DNA of 64,000 bases from Bifidobacterium crudilactis (GCF_000738005.1 NZ_JHAL01000002.1:1424634-1488633); one strand, 5' to 3'. Shown: positions 31,786 through 40,468, counted from the first letter of the stretch. The notes: generated from the sequence alone by a model not told the origin. Program-made: numbers and translations.

Positions 31786-31791
31786 ATTATA
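31786..31791 (-). promoter_or_regulatory. -10 box abutting the ptrB start
   Basis: A perfect TATAAT on the minus strand, 7 nt before the ATG and with no Shine-Dalgarno. This is strong evidence for a leaderless transcript, although the -35 is not clear. Confidence 0.5.
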
Positions 31792-32029
31792 TGGTCATTC
31801 CTCAACATGATGGCATGAATCGCGGTCCTGACGCGGCTGTGCAGTGCCGTCATCCATACCGAATTCAATGGCGGCCGGTATCGGCGGAATTTCCGCGATA
31901 CGGCAGCTAAGCACATCCTCTTGTGCCTGTAAGCCGTCCGAAATCCCTGCGCACGTCTCCGCATAACTCCATGTACAAGTCCCCCGCACAATCGGCAACG
32001 GCTCCGCAAAGCATGCTGCCGATAGGGTT

Positions 32030-33220
32030 TCAGCGACGGAAGCGTCTGACGCGTTGCTGTGCGAGGAAAGGCAGCATCGTATTCATCAGATTGGAGCCTG
32101 TGGTTCCGTAGAACACCGGCACATCAGTCACCGGCATCGGCTGGGTCGCCGTGATGCCAGCCATCGCACCAATCGACTCACGTGGGCTGAGCTGGCGTAT
32201 ACCGATTGCCAGAATACGACCGGGATATCTGCGAGCGACCGTCGCATACGTGGTGGGGTCCTTCTGACCGTCGTCTCCAATCAGCAGGAACTTCATCTTG
32301 GGGAAGTCCGCCATCAGCTGGTCCACGAACTCGAGTTTGTGCTGCACTCCTGTGGGGATGAAGGTCTTGGGACGAGGATCGAGGTCGCGAAGCAGCAGAG
32401 GTCCTTCAGGGAAGCCGTGGTACTTGATGAAATGCCGTATGGAGCTCTCGACGTTCCAGGGCGAGGTCGACAGGTAGAAGAACGGTGCCTGAGGGTACAG
32501 ATCGCGAATCTTGTTGTACAGCACGCTCATACCCGGAACCGAAATGCGTTTCTTCGGGTTCAGCAGCAGCATGTTGTAGGCCGCACGCCACAATGACGGC
32601 ACCTGGGTCACCATGATGGTGTCATCGATGTCCGAAATCACGCCCAAGGGTGTGGATGCCGGATAGGTGTAGAGCGGAGCGGTGACGGGAGCACGTCGGC
32701 TGACCTGATAGGCCACTTCGTGACGACCGGGTTTCAACCTGTGCTCAGCCACCAGATCGAGGTATCCGCTGGAATCCGACAAGGCGAACTCATCGCTTTG
32801 CGAACGCTGACGATCAGGCTGGTCGTAGACTTCCGAACTGCCTATCTGCACGGTGTGCAGCCGCGTCCCATCGACGCGAATCTTGACCTGAGTGCCCGGC
32901 GCCGGAACCTTGAAAGCGCTGCGGATGCCTCTGACCGCAAGCCCCGAACGCCCGCGTTCCGGTGAAAGAGTGGTACGGCATATCAGACGCGAATAATCGG
33001 GAGTGCCGTAACCCACATAGGGTTCGACGATTGGATACCACCGAAGGTGATGGGTTATCAACGTGGAGACGAAAATCCAGAAGTTGAAAGCACCGGTCAC
33101 GCCCCTTCTCGCCGAACGAATCAGCAAGGGCTTGCTTTCGATACGCTCATGCGGTTGAGCGGTGTCGAAGGTTGTGGCTGCCCTGCGGGCGCGTATGGCG
33201 GGCCTATCGGGTTGCTCCAT
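32030..33220 (-). CDS. App1/DUF2183 family phosphatase
   Basis: A 396-residue member of the App1 (DUF2183) family, known from yeast phosphatidate phosphatase. The HAD-type catalytic motif is visible as ISDIDDTIMVT, followed by YLSTSPWN, KTFIPTGVQHK and LIGDDGQKDP. The N-terminal ~150 residues carry a second, beta-rich region. The ATG at 33220 has a nearby AGGA. It begins 20 bp after the gcvH stop, suggesting an operon. The lipid or nucleotide substrate is not known. Confidence 0.85.
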   Translation of the reverse strand: MEQPDRPAIRARRAATTFDTAQPHERIESKPLLIRSARRGVTGAFNFWIFVSTLITHHLRWYPIVEPYVGYGTPDYSRLICRTTLSPERGRSGLAVRGIRSAFKVPAPGTQVKIRVDGTRLHTVQIGSSEVYDQPDRQRSQSDEFALSDSSGYLDLVAEHRLKPGRHEVAYQVSRRAPVTAPLYTYPASTPLGVISDIDDTIMVTQVPSLWRAAYNMLLLNPKKRISVPGMSVLYNKIRDLYPQAPFFYLSTSPWNVESSIRHFIKYHGFPEGPLLLRDLDPRPKTFIPTGVQHKLEFVDQLMADFPKMKFLLIGDDGQKDPTTYATVARRYPGRILAIGIRQLSPRESIGAMAGITATQPMPVTDVPVFYGTTGSNLMNTMLPFLAQQRVRRFRR

Positions 33221-33240
33221 GAATGTCCTGCTCTCGTCAA

Positions 33241-33645
33241 TCAGTGGATAGCCTTCGCATATTCCTCTGCATCGAGCAGTTCCGGCTCGTCGTCGTCCAA
33301 TTCGACCTTCAGAATCCAACCCTCGCCGTACGGGTCGTTGTTGATGATGCTCGGGTCCTCAGCCGCATCGTGGTTCACATAGCTGATGGTTCCGGACACG
33401 GGCGACACCAGGGGTTCCACCGCCTTGGACGATTCCAGTTCGACGACTTCATCGCCTGCCTCGACCTTCCCGCCGGTCTCGGGCAGATCCACGAAGACGA
33501 GATCTCCCAGCTCAGACGCCGCATACTCCGTGATGCCTATCACCGCAGGAGACGACGACGTGTCGATCCAGACATGATCCTGAGAATACTGAAGATGCTC
33601 GGGCACATCCAGGCTGGGGCCCTGCTTGCTGTCTTTATCACTCAT
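33241..33645 (-). CDS. gcvH: Glycine cleavage system H protein-like lipoyl carrier
   Basis: Lipoyl-domain protein of 134 residues. The family core is clear: YSQDHVWID, GITEYAASELGDLVFVDLPE, and the lipoyl-lysine site in VELESSKAVEPLVSPVSG. No P, T or L protein genes are present in this window, so either they lie elsewhere or GcvH serves another role. The start at 33645 is chosen over a GTG two codons upstream. It lies between the L,D-transpeptidase and the App1-like gene. Confidence 0.93.
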   Translation of the reverse strand: MSDKDSKQGPSLDVPEHLQYSQDHVWIDTSSSPAVIGITEYAASELGDLVFVDLPETGGKVEAGDEVVELESSKAVEPLVSPVSGTISYVNHDAAEDPSIINNDPYGEGWILKVELDDDEPELLDAEEYAKAIH

Positions 33646-33685
33646 GCCCACCAGAATACCGGCACAAGGCTACAGATGAAAGCTG

Positions 33686-35365
33686 TCAGCGCACAGCGGC
33701 AGTAGGCTGAGCTCCTATGACCTTGACCATGGTGCCGACCGGAGCGTTCTCGTAAATCCACTGCGCATCCGATGGAGTCATGTTGATGCAGCCGTGGGAA
33801 CCGTAGTTGACCGGATCGCCTTTGGCTATGCCGGTGACGTTCCACGGGGCCGCATGGAAACCTTCTCCGCCGTTGTAGTAGCTAATCCACTTCACGCCTT
33901 TGCTGAGGTAGTCGGCTCCTCGCATATCCTGCGTCTCGTATTTGATGTTGACGAAGAACGTGCCCGGGTCCGACTCACGGTCGCCGTTCTTGCCGGTGAC
34001 CACATTGAAGGTATTAACCACGGTGGTGCCCCGGTACACGGTGACGTTCTGTTTGGAGCGGTCCACCTGAATCCACAGGTCGCCGTTGGGAATATCGTAT
34101 TGCGCGACCTTCGAGGTCGTGGTGTATTTCGTCACATCGGATTGGGCCTTGATCGTCGCTGCCTGGCCGGCGTCGAGATTCTTGGCCACTTCCTGCGCTG
34201 TGGCGTCGGTGTCCTTGACGGAGATGCCATTGACGCCCTTCGTGGTCACGGTCAGTACCGTGCCCTGCGTGTTCTTGACGTTCTCCTCGTTGACCGAGTC
34301 CTGATTGAGGGCGGAAGGCAGCTGCTCCTTCAGATATGCCTTCATCGCATCCTGGTTGTACGTGACGGATATCGTGCCTTTGCTCAGATCGCTGGAGAAG
34401 CTCGTCCACTGAGCGATTTCCTTCGACGGTATGGTGAAGGTCTTGCCTTCGCCGTTGTCGATGACTATGGCGTTGGCCAGCCGTCCGTTGGCGGCGTCCG
34501 CTGCCTCCTTGGCGACCTGCTCCGAAATGGGCGACTTGACCTCGCTGTACGTCACCTTGGCTTCGTATGTATCGCCTGGGTTGCTGACCAGCTTGTTCAC
34601 CGCCGTCTTGACGTTGGCGATGTCCGGTGTCCGACCATCCGAACCGGCTTTGGCCACGAAGGAATTGCTCGCCGTGTCATATTCAACCGTGGCGGCATGC
34701 GCCTGATGCTCGTCGTCGACGAGTTTGCCGGTCAGAAAATCGGTCATCTTCGCGTCATCCGTGTGGACCGTCAACGGGACTGAGGCCGAGCTGAAGGGAT
34801 TGACCTGAGCGAGAGCTTCGGACGATTTCGCGTTGAGCAGATTCGCAACGGTGGTCTTCTCGTCCAGCGTCACACCGAGGTCGCTGAGTTTGGCGTTCAG
34901 AGTCTTGCCGCTGTCGTCCTTGACGGTCACTGTTGACGTTGCAAAAGCGTTCTTGACTGTTGCAGTCAATGCGGCTTCGTCCTGCCCTGTCACATTCTGT
35001 CCACCGAGTGAGACCCCGGGCGCCGCCTTGCCGCTGTAATACGAACGCGCTGCGAAAAATCCGCCGACCACTGCGGCAACAAGAAGAAGCAGTGCGATCG
35101 CCGCGATGACGAGGCCCTTATGACCGTGTCGTGGAGCTTGTGTCAGCGCCTGCATGCCGGAGCCATCGACGCGAGCATCCCCGCCACCCTGAGCAGGGGG
35201 CTGCGGCACATCCAATGGGAGGAAACGGACGGTCGCTTCACCCGCATCGGAGGTTTTGGATGCATCCGTATACGGAGCCGCCGAGGTACGATGCTGTTCC
35301 CCGCCTGATTCCCCGTTCGGGAACAGCAACGACGTCTCATCATCCGTATTCTTGCCTTCGGACAT
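33686..35365 (-). CDS. Membrane-anchored L,D-transpeptidase (YkuD)
   Basis: Peptidoglycan cross-linking enzyme of 559 residues. It has a cytoplasmic N-terminus of about 80 residues, one transmembrane segment (near 85-108, GLVIAAIALLLLVAAVVGG), two putative peptidoglycan-binding-type repeats (about 120-400) and a C-terminal YkuD domain with conserved His (GFHAAPW) and catalytic Cys motif YGSHGCINM. The ATG at 35365 follows GAGGAAAGG. Confidence 0.92.
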   Translation of the reverse strand: MSEGKNTDDETSLLFPNGESGGEQHRTSAAPYTDASKTSDAGEATVRFLPLDVPQPPAQGGGDARVDGSGMQALTQAPRHGHKGLVIAAIALLLLVAAVVGGFFAARSYYSGKAAPGVSLGGQNVTGQDEAALTATVKNAFATSTVTVKDDSGKTLNAKLSDLGVTLDEKTTVANLLNAKSSEALAQVNPFSSASVPLTVHTDDAKMTDFLTGKLVDDEHQAHAATVEYDTASNSFVAKAGSDGRTPDIANVKTAVNKLVSNPGDTYEAKVTYSEVKSPISEQVAKEAADAANGRLANAIVIDNGEGKTFTIPSKEIAQWTSFSSDLSKGTISVTYNQDAMKAYLKEQLPSALNQDSVNEENVKNTQGTVLTVTTKGVNGISVKDTDATAQEVAKNLDAGQAATIKAQSDVTKYTTTSKVAQYDIPNGDLWIQVDRSKQNVTVYRGTTVVNTFNVVTGKNGDRESDPGTFFVNIKYETQDMRGADYLSKGVKWISYYNGGEGFHAAPWNVTGIAKGDPVNYGSHGCINMTPSDAQWIYENAPVGTMVKVIGAQPTAAVR

Positions 35366-35507
35366 AAGCAACCTTTCCTCACTTGACCGTCCACACTATA
35401 CGCGAAGAATGTGCCTTCATGCCGTACAATTCGCGCTTGAGCAATACATTCGACCACTGTTTTCACAGTTGCTCCACGTATATGCCAATCGCGGTCTTCC
35501 TTTGGGA

Positions 35508-36614
35508 TTACAGGGAATACCCCAACCATTCCTCTATCATGTACCGGGCGATGGTGGCCCTGCCGGGAGCGAGGATTTCGCCGGCTGTGAGCTTGCTCAT
35601 ATAGTCGTCTTTCGTCACCCACATGGCGTCAAGCGTCTCATGACCATCCACCTGGATATGCGTATCGAGTGCCCGGCCTTTGAAGGCGACCATCAGGGAT
35701 GACGGGAAGGGCCAGGGCTGGGAGCCGAGATACTTCAATTCACCCACCGGAATGCCGGTTTCCTCGGCCGATTCGCGTCGTGCCGCATGTTCCAGATTTT
35801 CTCCGGCCTCAACGAATCCCGCCGACACCGAATAGAAATTCTCTGACCATGCGGCGTTCCTCTGTATCAGCAGACGGTTCGACGCGTCGACAATCGCCGT
35901 TATCGCGGCAGGTTCAATCCTGGGGAACAGCAGCCGTTTGCCGTCTTCCGGATTGTTGCAACGCTGACCCCAACCCGACAACGCCGGGCTTGTGGCGGCA
36001 CCGCATCTTGGGCAGAAGCGCTGCGAGATATGCCACATGCTCAGCGTGGCCGCACTGGTCGCCAAACCAGCCTCCAATGCGGAACAGTGAGGTGCGAATC
36101 CTCTGAGTCCAACCCAATCGAGCTGCCGTTCGGCCCTCTCCAAGGCATCCGCGGATGCAGGTGCGGCGGTTTCGTCGTCCGGACCGAACGCATCGTCAGC
36201 ACCCACATGGGCGGCGTCCGGGAGGGATGAATCCTCATGCGCGCGGGTGATGTCCAATGCGACATAGTCGTGAGCCTGCCCGTTCGGCACGGGGTCGCTA
36301 CCGAGAAAGTACGCGTGGATACCAGGATTGTCGCGCAGCGCCTTGCTGAGATATTCGCCCGGGAAATAGGCGAGCCTCATGTGGACGGACTCGTAATCCA
36401 CCAGTTCTCCCTGACCGCGCGGAACCGCGAGCATACCCTCCTTGACCAGGAACACCCGGGTGGATGCCTTTGCCAGCAGTGTTTCGATGAGATGCTCTTC
36501 GGAACGTCTGTCGACCTGGTAATCGACTCTGGACTGGGACAAGGGCAGGAATGGCAGCGCCTGCGTCAGTGCCAAAGGAGAGAACGCGGTGAGTGGGGAT
36601 TGTGCGTCGTTCAC
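35508..36614 (-). CDS. nudC: NAD(+) diphosphatase, NUDIX family
   Basis: NudC-type hydrolase of 368 residues acting on NAD(H), and in other bacteria on NAD-capped RNA. The NUDIX box GFVEAGENLEHAARRESAEETG is followed by the family signature SQPWPFPSSLM. A zinc-ribbon region has CPRCG, but only one Cys in the second half (QRCNNPEDG), so the metal site may be altered. The GTG start overlaps the stop of the upstream hydrolase (GTGA), indicating coupling. Confidence 0.93.
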   Translation of the reverse strand: MNDAQSPLTAFSPLALTQALPFLPLSQSRVDYQVDRRSEEHLIETLLAKASTRVFLVKEGMLAVPRGQGELVDYESVHMRLAYFPGEYLSKALRDNPGIHAYFLGSDPVPNGQAHDYVALDITRAHEDSSLPDAAHVGADDAFGPDDETAAPASADALERAERQLDWVGLRGFAPHCSALEAGLATSAATLSMWHISQRFCPRCGAATSPALSGWGQRCNNPEDGKRLLFPRIEPAAITAIVDASNRLLIQRNAAWSENFYSVSAGFVEAGENLEHAARRESAEETGIPVGELKYLGSQPWPFPSSLMVAFKGRALDTHIQVDGHETLDAMWVTKDDYMSKLTAGEILAPGRATIARYMIEEWLGYSL

Positions 36615-37462
36615 TGTGCCGACCTGACTTTCCGTACCAGCGCCAGCAACGCCTGCGAGACCTCCTGCGGATGCTCCACCGCACTGAAATGGCCTGAGTC
36701 TGCGATTTTCACGAACTCCACATCGGCATTCACCATGGCTGCCGCCAACGGCCGCATCACCTCGGGCGGACTGGATGGGTCGAGGTCTCCGCTGAGCACC
36801 AGTGCAGGAGTACTGATTAGCCCAAGCTGGTCACTCTGGTCTTCCCTGCCCGCCGCCATGCGTTCCCTCCAGGCGATGCCTTCCGGTGTCTGTTCCCCTA
36901 TCCAATTCTCGAAGTTCTTCACGAATCGCGGTGATTTCTTGATGGTGGAATCATTCGGCTGAGGATGTGCGAAATTCATCACGGCCTCCACATCGCCATC
37001 CCTTTCACACCGAGAGGCGACGTCGATACGGTGCCGTCTGGCCTTATCCGAATCGGCATCGGCCTTGGTGTCGCACAAAGCGATGCCTGCCACCGCGTCG
37101 GGGTGCAGACGTTGTACGGCCAGGGCCACGTATCCGCCCATCGACAGACCGACCCAGATAGCCCGGTCATGACCCTTGGCACGCAGCATATCGACGTATG
37201 CGTCCGCCAGACGATCGAGCGCCTGCGTGTAGGCTCCGTCTTCAGCCTGCTCACCGGTGCTCTGTGCGTCCGGAATGGGGCAGGCCCCGGCACCCGGCAT
37301 ATCCGGTGCATATATCGTGACCGGCTCCATGCCTTGCTCCGAAGCACCCTGCCCGACGAGCTCCGCCGTTTCCTCCCACATCCTGTGATCGATGGGGAAT
37401 GCGTGCAGCAGCACGAGGGGCGTTCCGGTTCCTTGCGCATACACGGTATTAATGATGTCCAT
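36611..37462 (-). CDS. Alpha/beta hydrolase
   Basis: A 283-residue alpha/beta hydrolase. It shows the oxyanion segment LLHAFPIDHRMW, nucleophile elbow GLSMGGYV, an acidic residue in LSGDLDPSSPP and a histidine in DSGHFSAVEHP, matching the catalytic triad order. The substrate cannot be told. The ATG at 37462 follows GAGG at good spacing; frames further upstream lack a ribosome binding site. It is translationally coupled with nudC. A set of repeated TATCCA(A/G)C(A/G)TTG motifs lies upstream. Confidence 0.85.
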   Translation of the reverse strand: MDIINTVYAQGTGTPLVLLHAFPIDHRMWEETAELVGQGASEQGMEPVTIYAPDMPGAGACPIPDAQSTGEQAEDGAYTQALDRLADAYVDMLRAKGHDRAIWVGLSMGGYVALAVQRLHPDAVAGIALCDTKADADSDKARRHRIDVASRCERDGDVEAVMNFAHPQPNDSTIKKSPRFVKNFENWIGEQTPEGIAWRERMAAGREDQSDQLGLISTPALVLSGDLDPSSPPEVMRPLAAAMVNADVEFVKIADSGHFSAVEHPQEVSQALLALVRKVRSAQ

Positions 37463-37482
37463 TACTTGCCTCATCCCTTGCT

Positions 37483-37596
37483 TATCCAGCATTGGGTTGT
37501 TCAACAGTGCCTATTCGAGATTGTTAACCCAAGATTGCTCATCCAACATTGATAATCCGCCAATGTTGTATCCAACGTTGGTGTATCCAGCATTGG
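37483..37596. repeat. Repeated TATCCARCRTTGG motif upstream of the hydrolase-nudC operon
   Basis: Four copies of a 13-bp near-palindromic motif at 37483-37495, 37540-37552, 37569-37581 and 37584-37596, in the form (T/C)ATCCA(A/G)C(A/G)TTG(G/A). Additional fragments are CCAATGTTG at 37560 and GTTGTTCAAC at 37496. They fill the 5' leader and promoter zone and may bind a regulator, but the identity is unknown. Confidence 0.65.
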
Positions 37597-37665
37597 CTTA
37601 TGCAGCATGCTGCGTGTGACGTCCATATGACTTACCCGCGTGGCCGTGCGGCAGCCGTTCTGAGA

Positions 37666-38292
37666 TCACGACAGACCAGCCCATGAAAGCGCACGCTGCA
37701 GCAGTTTGCCGTGCCCGTCGGGCATCTGCTTGATGAATTCCTCAAGTATCGGGCTGTTCGGACTCACCCATTCGACGTCCAGGGTCTCGTCTTCCGGTTT
37801 GCAGTCCCCGGCCACGGGAATCACATAGCACAGCGATATGGCATGCTGTCGTGCATCGTGGAATTCCGAGACGCCGGGGGTGGGGAAGAACTCCGCCACG
37901 GTGAAGGGCTGCAGACTCGAGGGAATCATGGGCAAAGCAAGCTCGCCAAGATCCTTCGCCACATTTCTGGCGATGGCCTCCCGCAAGGATTCATGGAACA
38001 GCACGCGTCCCGTAATCAAGGTCCGCTCGATTGCGCCGTCCTCGCACATTCTGAGCAAAGAGCCGACCTGGACGATACGCCCCAGTTCGTCGCTCCTGAC
38101 CGGCACGATCTCGACATAGGCTATCGGCAGTTGATGCCTTGCCCGGTCTATATCCGCAGGTCCGAGCCAACCCGGAGGGTTGCTGCCCGATCCGCGCACA
38201 AAATCCTCAGGGGTGATGTTGTCGAATTCTCCCCGACTGCGACCGGCATCGAAATCCCCATCGTCTGGCACTTCATCATTCAGCACTGGCAT
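37666..38292 (-). CDS. DUF4916 family protein (NUDIX-like fold)
   Basis: A 208-residue member of an actinobacterial NUDIX-related family. Recognisable segments are PPGWLGPADI, PIAYVEIVPVR, GSLLRMCEDG, TGRVLFHESLREAI, PFTVAEFFPTPG and HDARQHAISLCYVIPV. It lacks a canonical NUDIX box, so hydrolase activity is uncertain. An AGAAGG lies very close to the ATG. It is divergent from trxA. Confidence 0.85.
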   Translation of the reverse strand: MPVLNDEVPDDGDFDAGRSRGEFDNITPEDFVRGSGSNPPGWLGPADIDRARHQLPIAYVEIVPVRSDELGRIVQVGSLLRMCEDGAIERTLITGRVLFHESLREAIARNVAKDLGELALPMIPSSLQPFTVAEFFPTPGVSEFHDARQHAISLCYVIPVAGDCKPEDETLDVEWVSPNSPILEEFIKQMPDGHGKLLQRALSWAGLS

Positions 38293-38543
38293 ACCTTCTA
38301 TTATTGCCTACAACTGTGTATATGCAGGTAACGAATCCTGCATGAGATTTCTCACAGTGCTGTTGCTGCCACGGGCCGTACGCACAGGATGGGACGGCTG
38401 CACGTGTGCGCCGATAGCTGAGCCGCAGGGTAATCGGGCACGATTCTTGACTTATGGCTGTAGTGTTCATTGACAACACAGTAGTGATGCGGTGGGGCGT
38501 GCCACGCTCCGCCACCTCGCAGACTTCGGTTGAAGGAGCTCAG

Positions 38544-38885
38544 ATGGCCACTCAGGAATTAACCTCGCAGACGTTCAACAGCACGGTTGCCGACAACGAA
38601 CTCGTATTCGTCGACTTCTGGGCGACATGGTGCGGCCCGTGCAAGGCTTTCGGACCGATTTACGACAAGGCATCCGAGAAGAACGCCGACATCGTCTTCG
38701 GGAAGGTCGATATCGACCAGAACCAGGAGCTCGCCGCAGCCGCGGATATCCAGGCTGTGCCCACCTTGATGGTCACCAAGAACGGGCAGGTCATCTTCAA
38801 ACAGGCGGGAGCCCTTCGAGCCTCCGATCTCGATAATCTCATCGAACAGGCCAAGCAGGCCGACGTACCTCCGGCACAGCACTGA
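38544..38885 (+). CDS. trxA: Thioredoxin
   Basis: A 113-residue thioredoxin with the active site WATWCGPCK and the cis-proline segment VPTLMV. The ATG at 38544 follows GAAGGAG, so the 30 upstream in-frame residues are probably not translated. It is presumably a cytosolic disulfide reductase. A TTGACA hexamer sits at 38470-38475 upstream, but no clean partner -10 is evident. A long inverted repeat follows the gene. Confidence 0.95.
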   Translation: MATQELTSQTFNSTVADNELVFVDFWATWCGPCKAFGPIYDKASEKNADIVFGKVDIDQNQELAAAADIQAVPTLMVTKNGQVIFKQAGALRASDLDNLIEQAKQADVPPAQH

Positions 38886-38906
38886 GGTGCAGGCAAGGCG
38901 AAACGC

Positions 38907-38962
38907 ATAACGCATATGCACGGGAAATGAAGCCAACTAGCTTTCCTGGGCATATGCGTTAT
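38907..38962. repeat. Inverted repeat between trxA and the Rpf-like gene
   Basis: ATAACGCATATGC (38907-38919) is exactly complementary to 38950-38962, and pairing continues inward with two mismatches (GGGAAA/TTTCC). It lies 21 bp after trxA and may be its terminator. The right edge contains TATCAT (38960-38965), a possible -10 of the next gene. Confidence 0.65.
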
Positions 38963-38965
38963 CAT

Positions 38966-39084
38966 GGAGGGGTTGTGAATTACCGGCGGCGGGTATGCGG
39001 TACCCGAGAGGAACTGGACAGTACTGCGCTAGGCAAAGAGGCGCATCCGAACCGCTGAGGATCTGTAGGTCTACATAGAGGAGC
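38966..39084 (+). ncRNA. Candidate structured 5' leader of the Rpf-like gene
   Basis: About 120 nt, GC-rich, with local hairpins such as CGGGTA-TGCGG-TACCCG, just before the AGAGGAG Shine-Dalgarno. In other actinobacteria, genes for Rpf and related wall hydrolases often carry c-di-AMP (ydaO) riboswitches here. I do not see that motif in its conserved order, so the class is unresolved. Confidence 0.3.
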
Positions 39085-40140
39085 ATGATGGCTAGTCACC
39101 GCAAAGAACACGTTTCACTGTTCGCGGCTCTGACGAAGCGTCAATGGACGAGACTTGTGGCGGGAAGCCTTTCAGTGGTGATGCTGATATGCGTGGGTCT
39201 GTTCTCACGAGATTTCTACGGCGAAACCCAGAAGGCAAGCGCGGGTCAGGTCACCGAATATTCTGCCACGCAGACGCAGGGGCTCACGGTTTCGCGTGAC
39301 ACCGTGCGCAAGGCCCTCGACCAGGGTCAGGGTGACGGCACTTCAAACACCTCATATATCAAGGTTCAGGTCAACGGCAAATCCAAAATCGTTCTCGGAG
39401 ACAACTTCACCACCGTCAAATCGGTGCTGGAAGCAGGAGATATCACTCTTAACCCGGATGACACGGTGACTCCTGCCCTCGATACTCCCGTGAACGAGTC
39501 GACGGTCATCACCATATCGAGCTCTGATTCCAAAATCGAGACCTCAGAGTCCGAGATAGCGTTCAACACCATCGAGGAACAGACCGACAGCCTCCCGAGC
39601 GGAACCAAGAAGGTCCAGAGCGAAGGTCAGGCAGGGGTAATGGTGACCACAAGCCTCGTCACCGTCGCAGGAGGCAAGAACACCTCCAGCAATGTCTTCG
39701 CCTCATATGTGAAAACCGCTCCTGTGAACAAGGTCGTGCTGGTAGGCACCGGCAAGGTCGCGACTTCGACTTCTGGTTCCTCCTCATCATCATCCTCGGC
39801 TCCGGCCTCTACGACCACGGCGTCGACTTCGACCGCTCCTGTGGGCGACTCGCAAAGCATCGCCCACCAGATGGTGCTTTCGAGAGGTTGGAGCGAGAGC
39901 GACTTCACCTGTCTTGTACAGCTGTGGAACCGCGAATCCGGTTGGCGCACGAACGCGGCCAACCCATCCGGCGCATACGGTATTCCGCAGGCCCTCCCCG
40001 GCAGCAAGATGGCTTCGGCCGGCGCTGACTGGGCGACAAACCCCGCTACCCAAATCAGTTGGGGACTCGGGTACATCGCAGGTCGCTACAGCACTCCGTG
40101 CGGTGCATGGGCACATTCCCAAAGCTCAGGCTGGTACTAA
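39085..40140 (+). CDS. Rpf-like secreted cell wall hydrolase (DUF348, G5, transglycosylase)
   Basis: A 351-residue exported protein. It has an N-terminal hydrophobic signal or anchor (about 23-43), one DUF348 domain (VQVNGKSKIVLGDNFTTVKSVLEAG), a G5 domain (SEIAFNTIEEQTDSLPSG...), a Ser/Thr-rich linker (about 232-255) and a C-terminal lytic transglycosylase-like domain with catalytic-type Glu in LWNRESGW followed by GAYGIPQALPGSKMA. This matches resuscitation-promoting-factor-type wall enzymes. The start at 39085 or the next ATG follows AGAGGAG. Confidence 0.9.
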   Translation: MMASHRKEHVSLFAALTKRQWTRLVAGSLSVVMLICVGLFSRDFYGETQKASAGQVTEYSATQTQGLTVSRDTVRKALDQGQGDGTSNTSYIKVQVNGKSKIVLGDNFTTVKSVLEAGDITLNPDDTVTPALDTPVNESTVITISSSDSKIETSESEIAFNTIEEQTDSLPSGTKKVQSEGQAGVMVTTSLVTVAGGKNTSSNVFASYVKTAPVNKVVLVGTGKVATSTSGSSSSSSSAPASTTTASTSTAPVGDSQSIAHQMVLSRGWSESDFTCLVQLWNRESGWRTNAANPSGAYGIPQALPGSKMASAGADWATNPATQISWGLGYIAGRYSTPCGAWAHSQSSGWY

Positions 40141-40152
40141 ATACCACTCGAA

Positions 40153-40211
40153 CCCGGTAATACAATGGTGCGCCTTCGCTACCAAGCGGGGCGCACCATT
40201 GTATTACCGGG
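40153..40211 (+). terminator. Rpf-like gene terminator
   Basis: A perfect 22-bp stem (40153-40174 with 40190-40211) with further CGCT/AGCG pairing in the loop, 13 bp after the stop. Very stable. Confidence 0.75.
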
Positions 40212-40261
40212 CAAGTGTAGATACCCGGCTCTTCTCGTTGTGGCGTGTAAGGCCGGAATAC

Positions 40262-40332
40262 GATAATTGCACTACAAGGACGGCAATATCGTAATGATTT
40301 CTCCGAACAGCTGTCCTTGTAGTGCAGTTATC
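40262..40332. repeat. Hairpin family copy 4
   Basis: A 23-bp stem (40262-40284 with 40310-40332). The two arm differences (GATAATTGC, GGACGGC) become G-U wobble pairs, so the fold is kept. It lies between convergent genes, downstream of both. Confidence 0.8.
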
Positions 40333-40409
40333 TGCGCTGGTGATGCAGTCATCATTTGGGCGACAAACCTCCCTTTGAAGGGGACGTGTACCTAGCCGCA
40401 ACATAATAA

Positions 40410-40442
40410 TCCCGTCACCACAGCAGACCTGCAGTGACGGGA
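40410..40442 (-). terminator. Permease terminator
   Basis: TCCCGTCAC (40410-40418) pairs with GTGACGGGA (40434-40442), starting 27 bp beyond the permease stop on the minus strand. With the two hairpins before it, the 328-bp gap holds three hairpins and no gene. Confidence 0.65.
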
Positions 40443-40468
40443 CGAGTGTAACCCGGCCTATGCTCCTG

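Noticed and set aside
38966..39084. Calling the Rpf leader a ydaO c-di-AMP riboswitch
   Set aside because: Some similar short stretches are present, but the conserved motifs do not occur in the right order.
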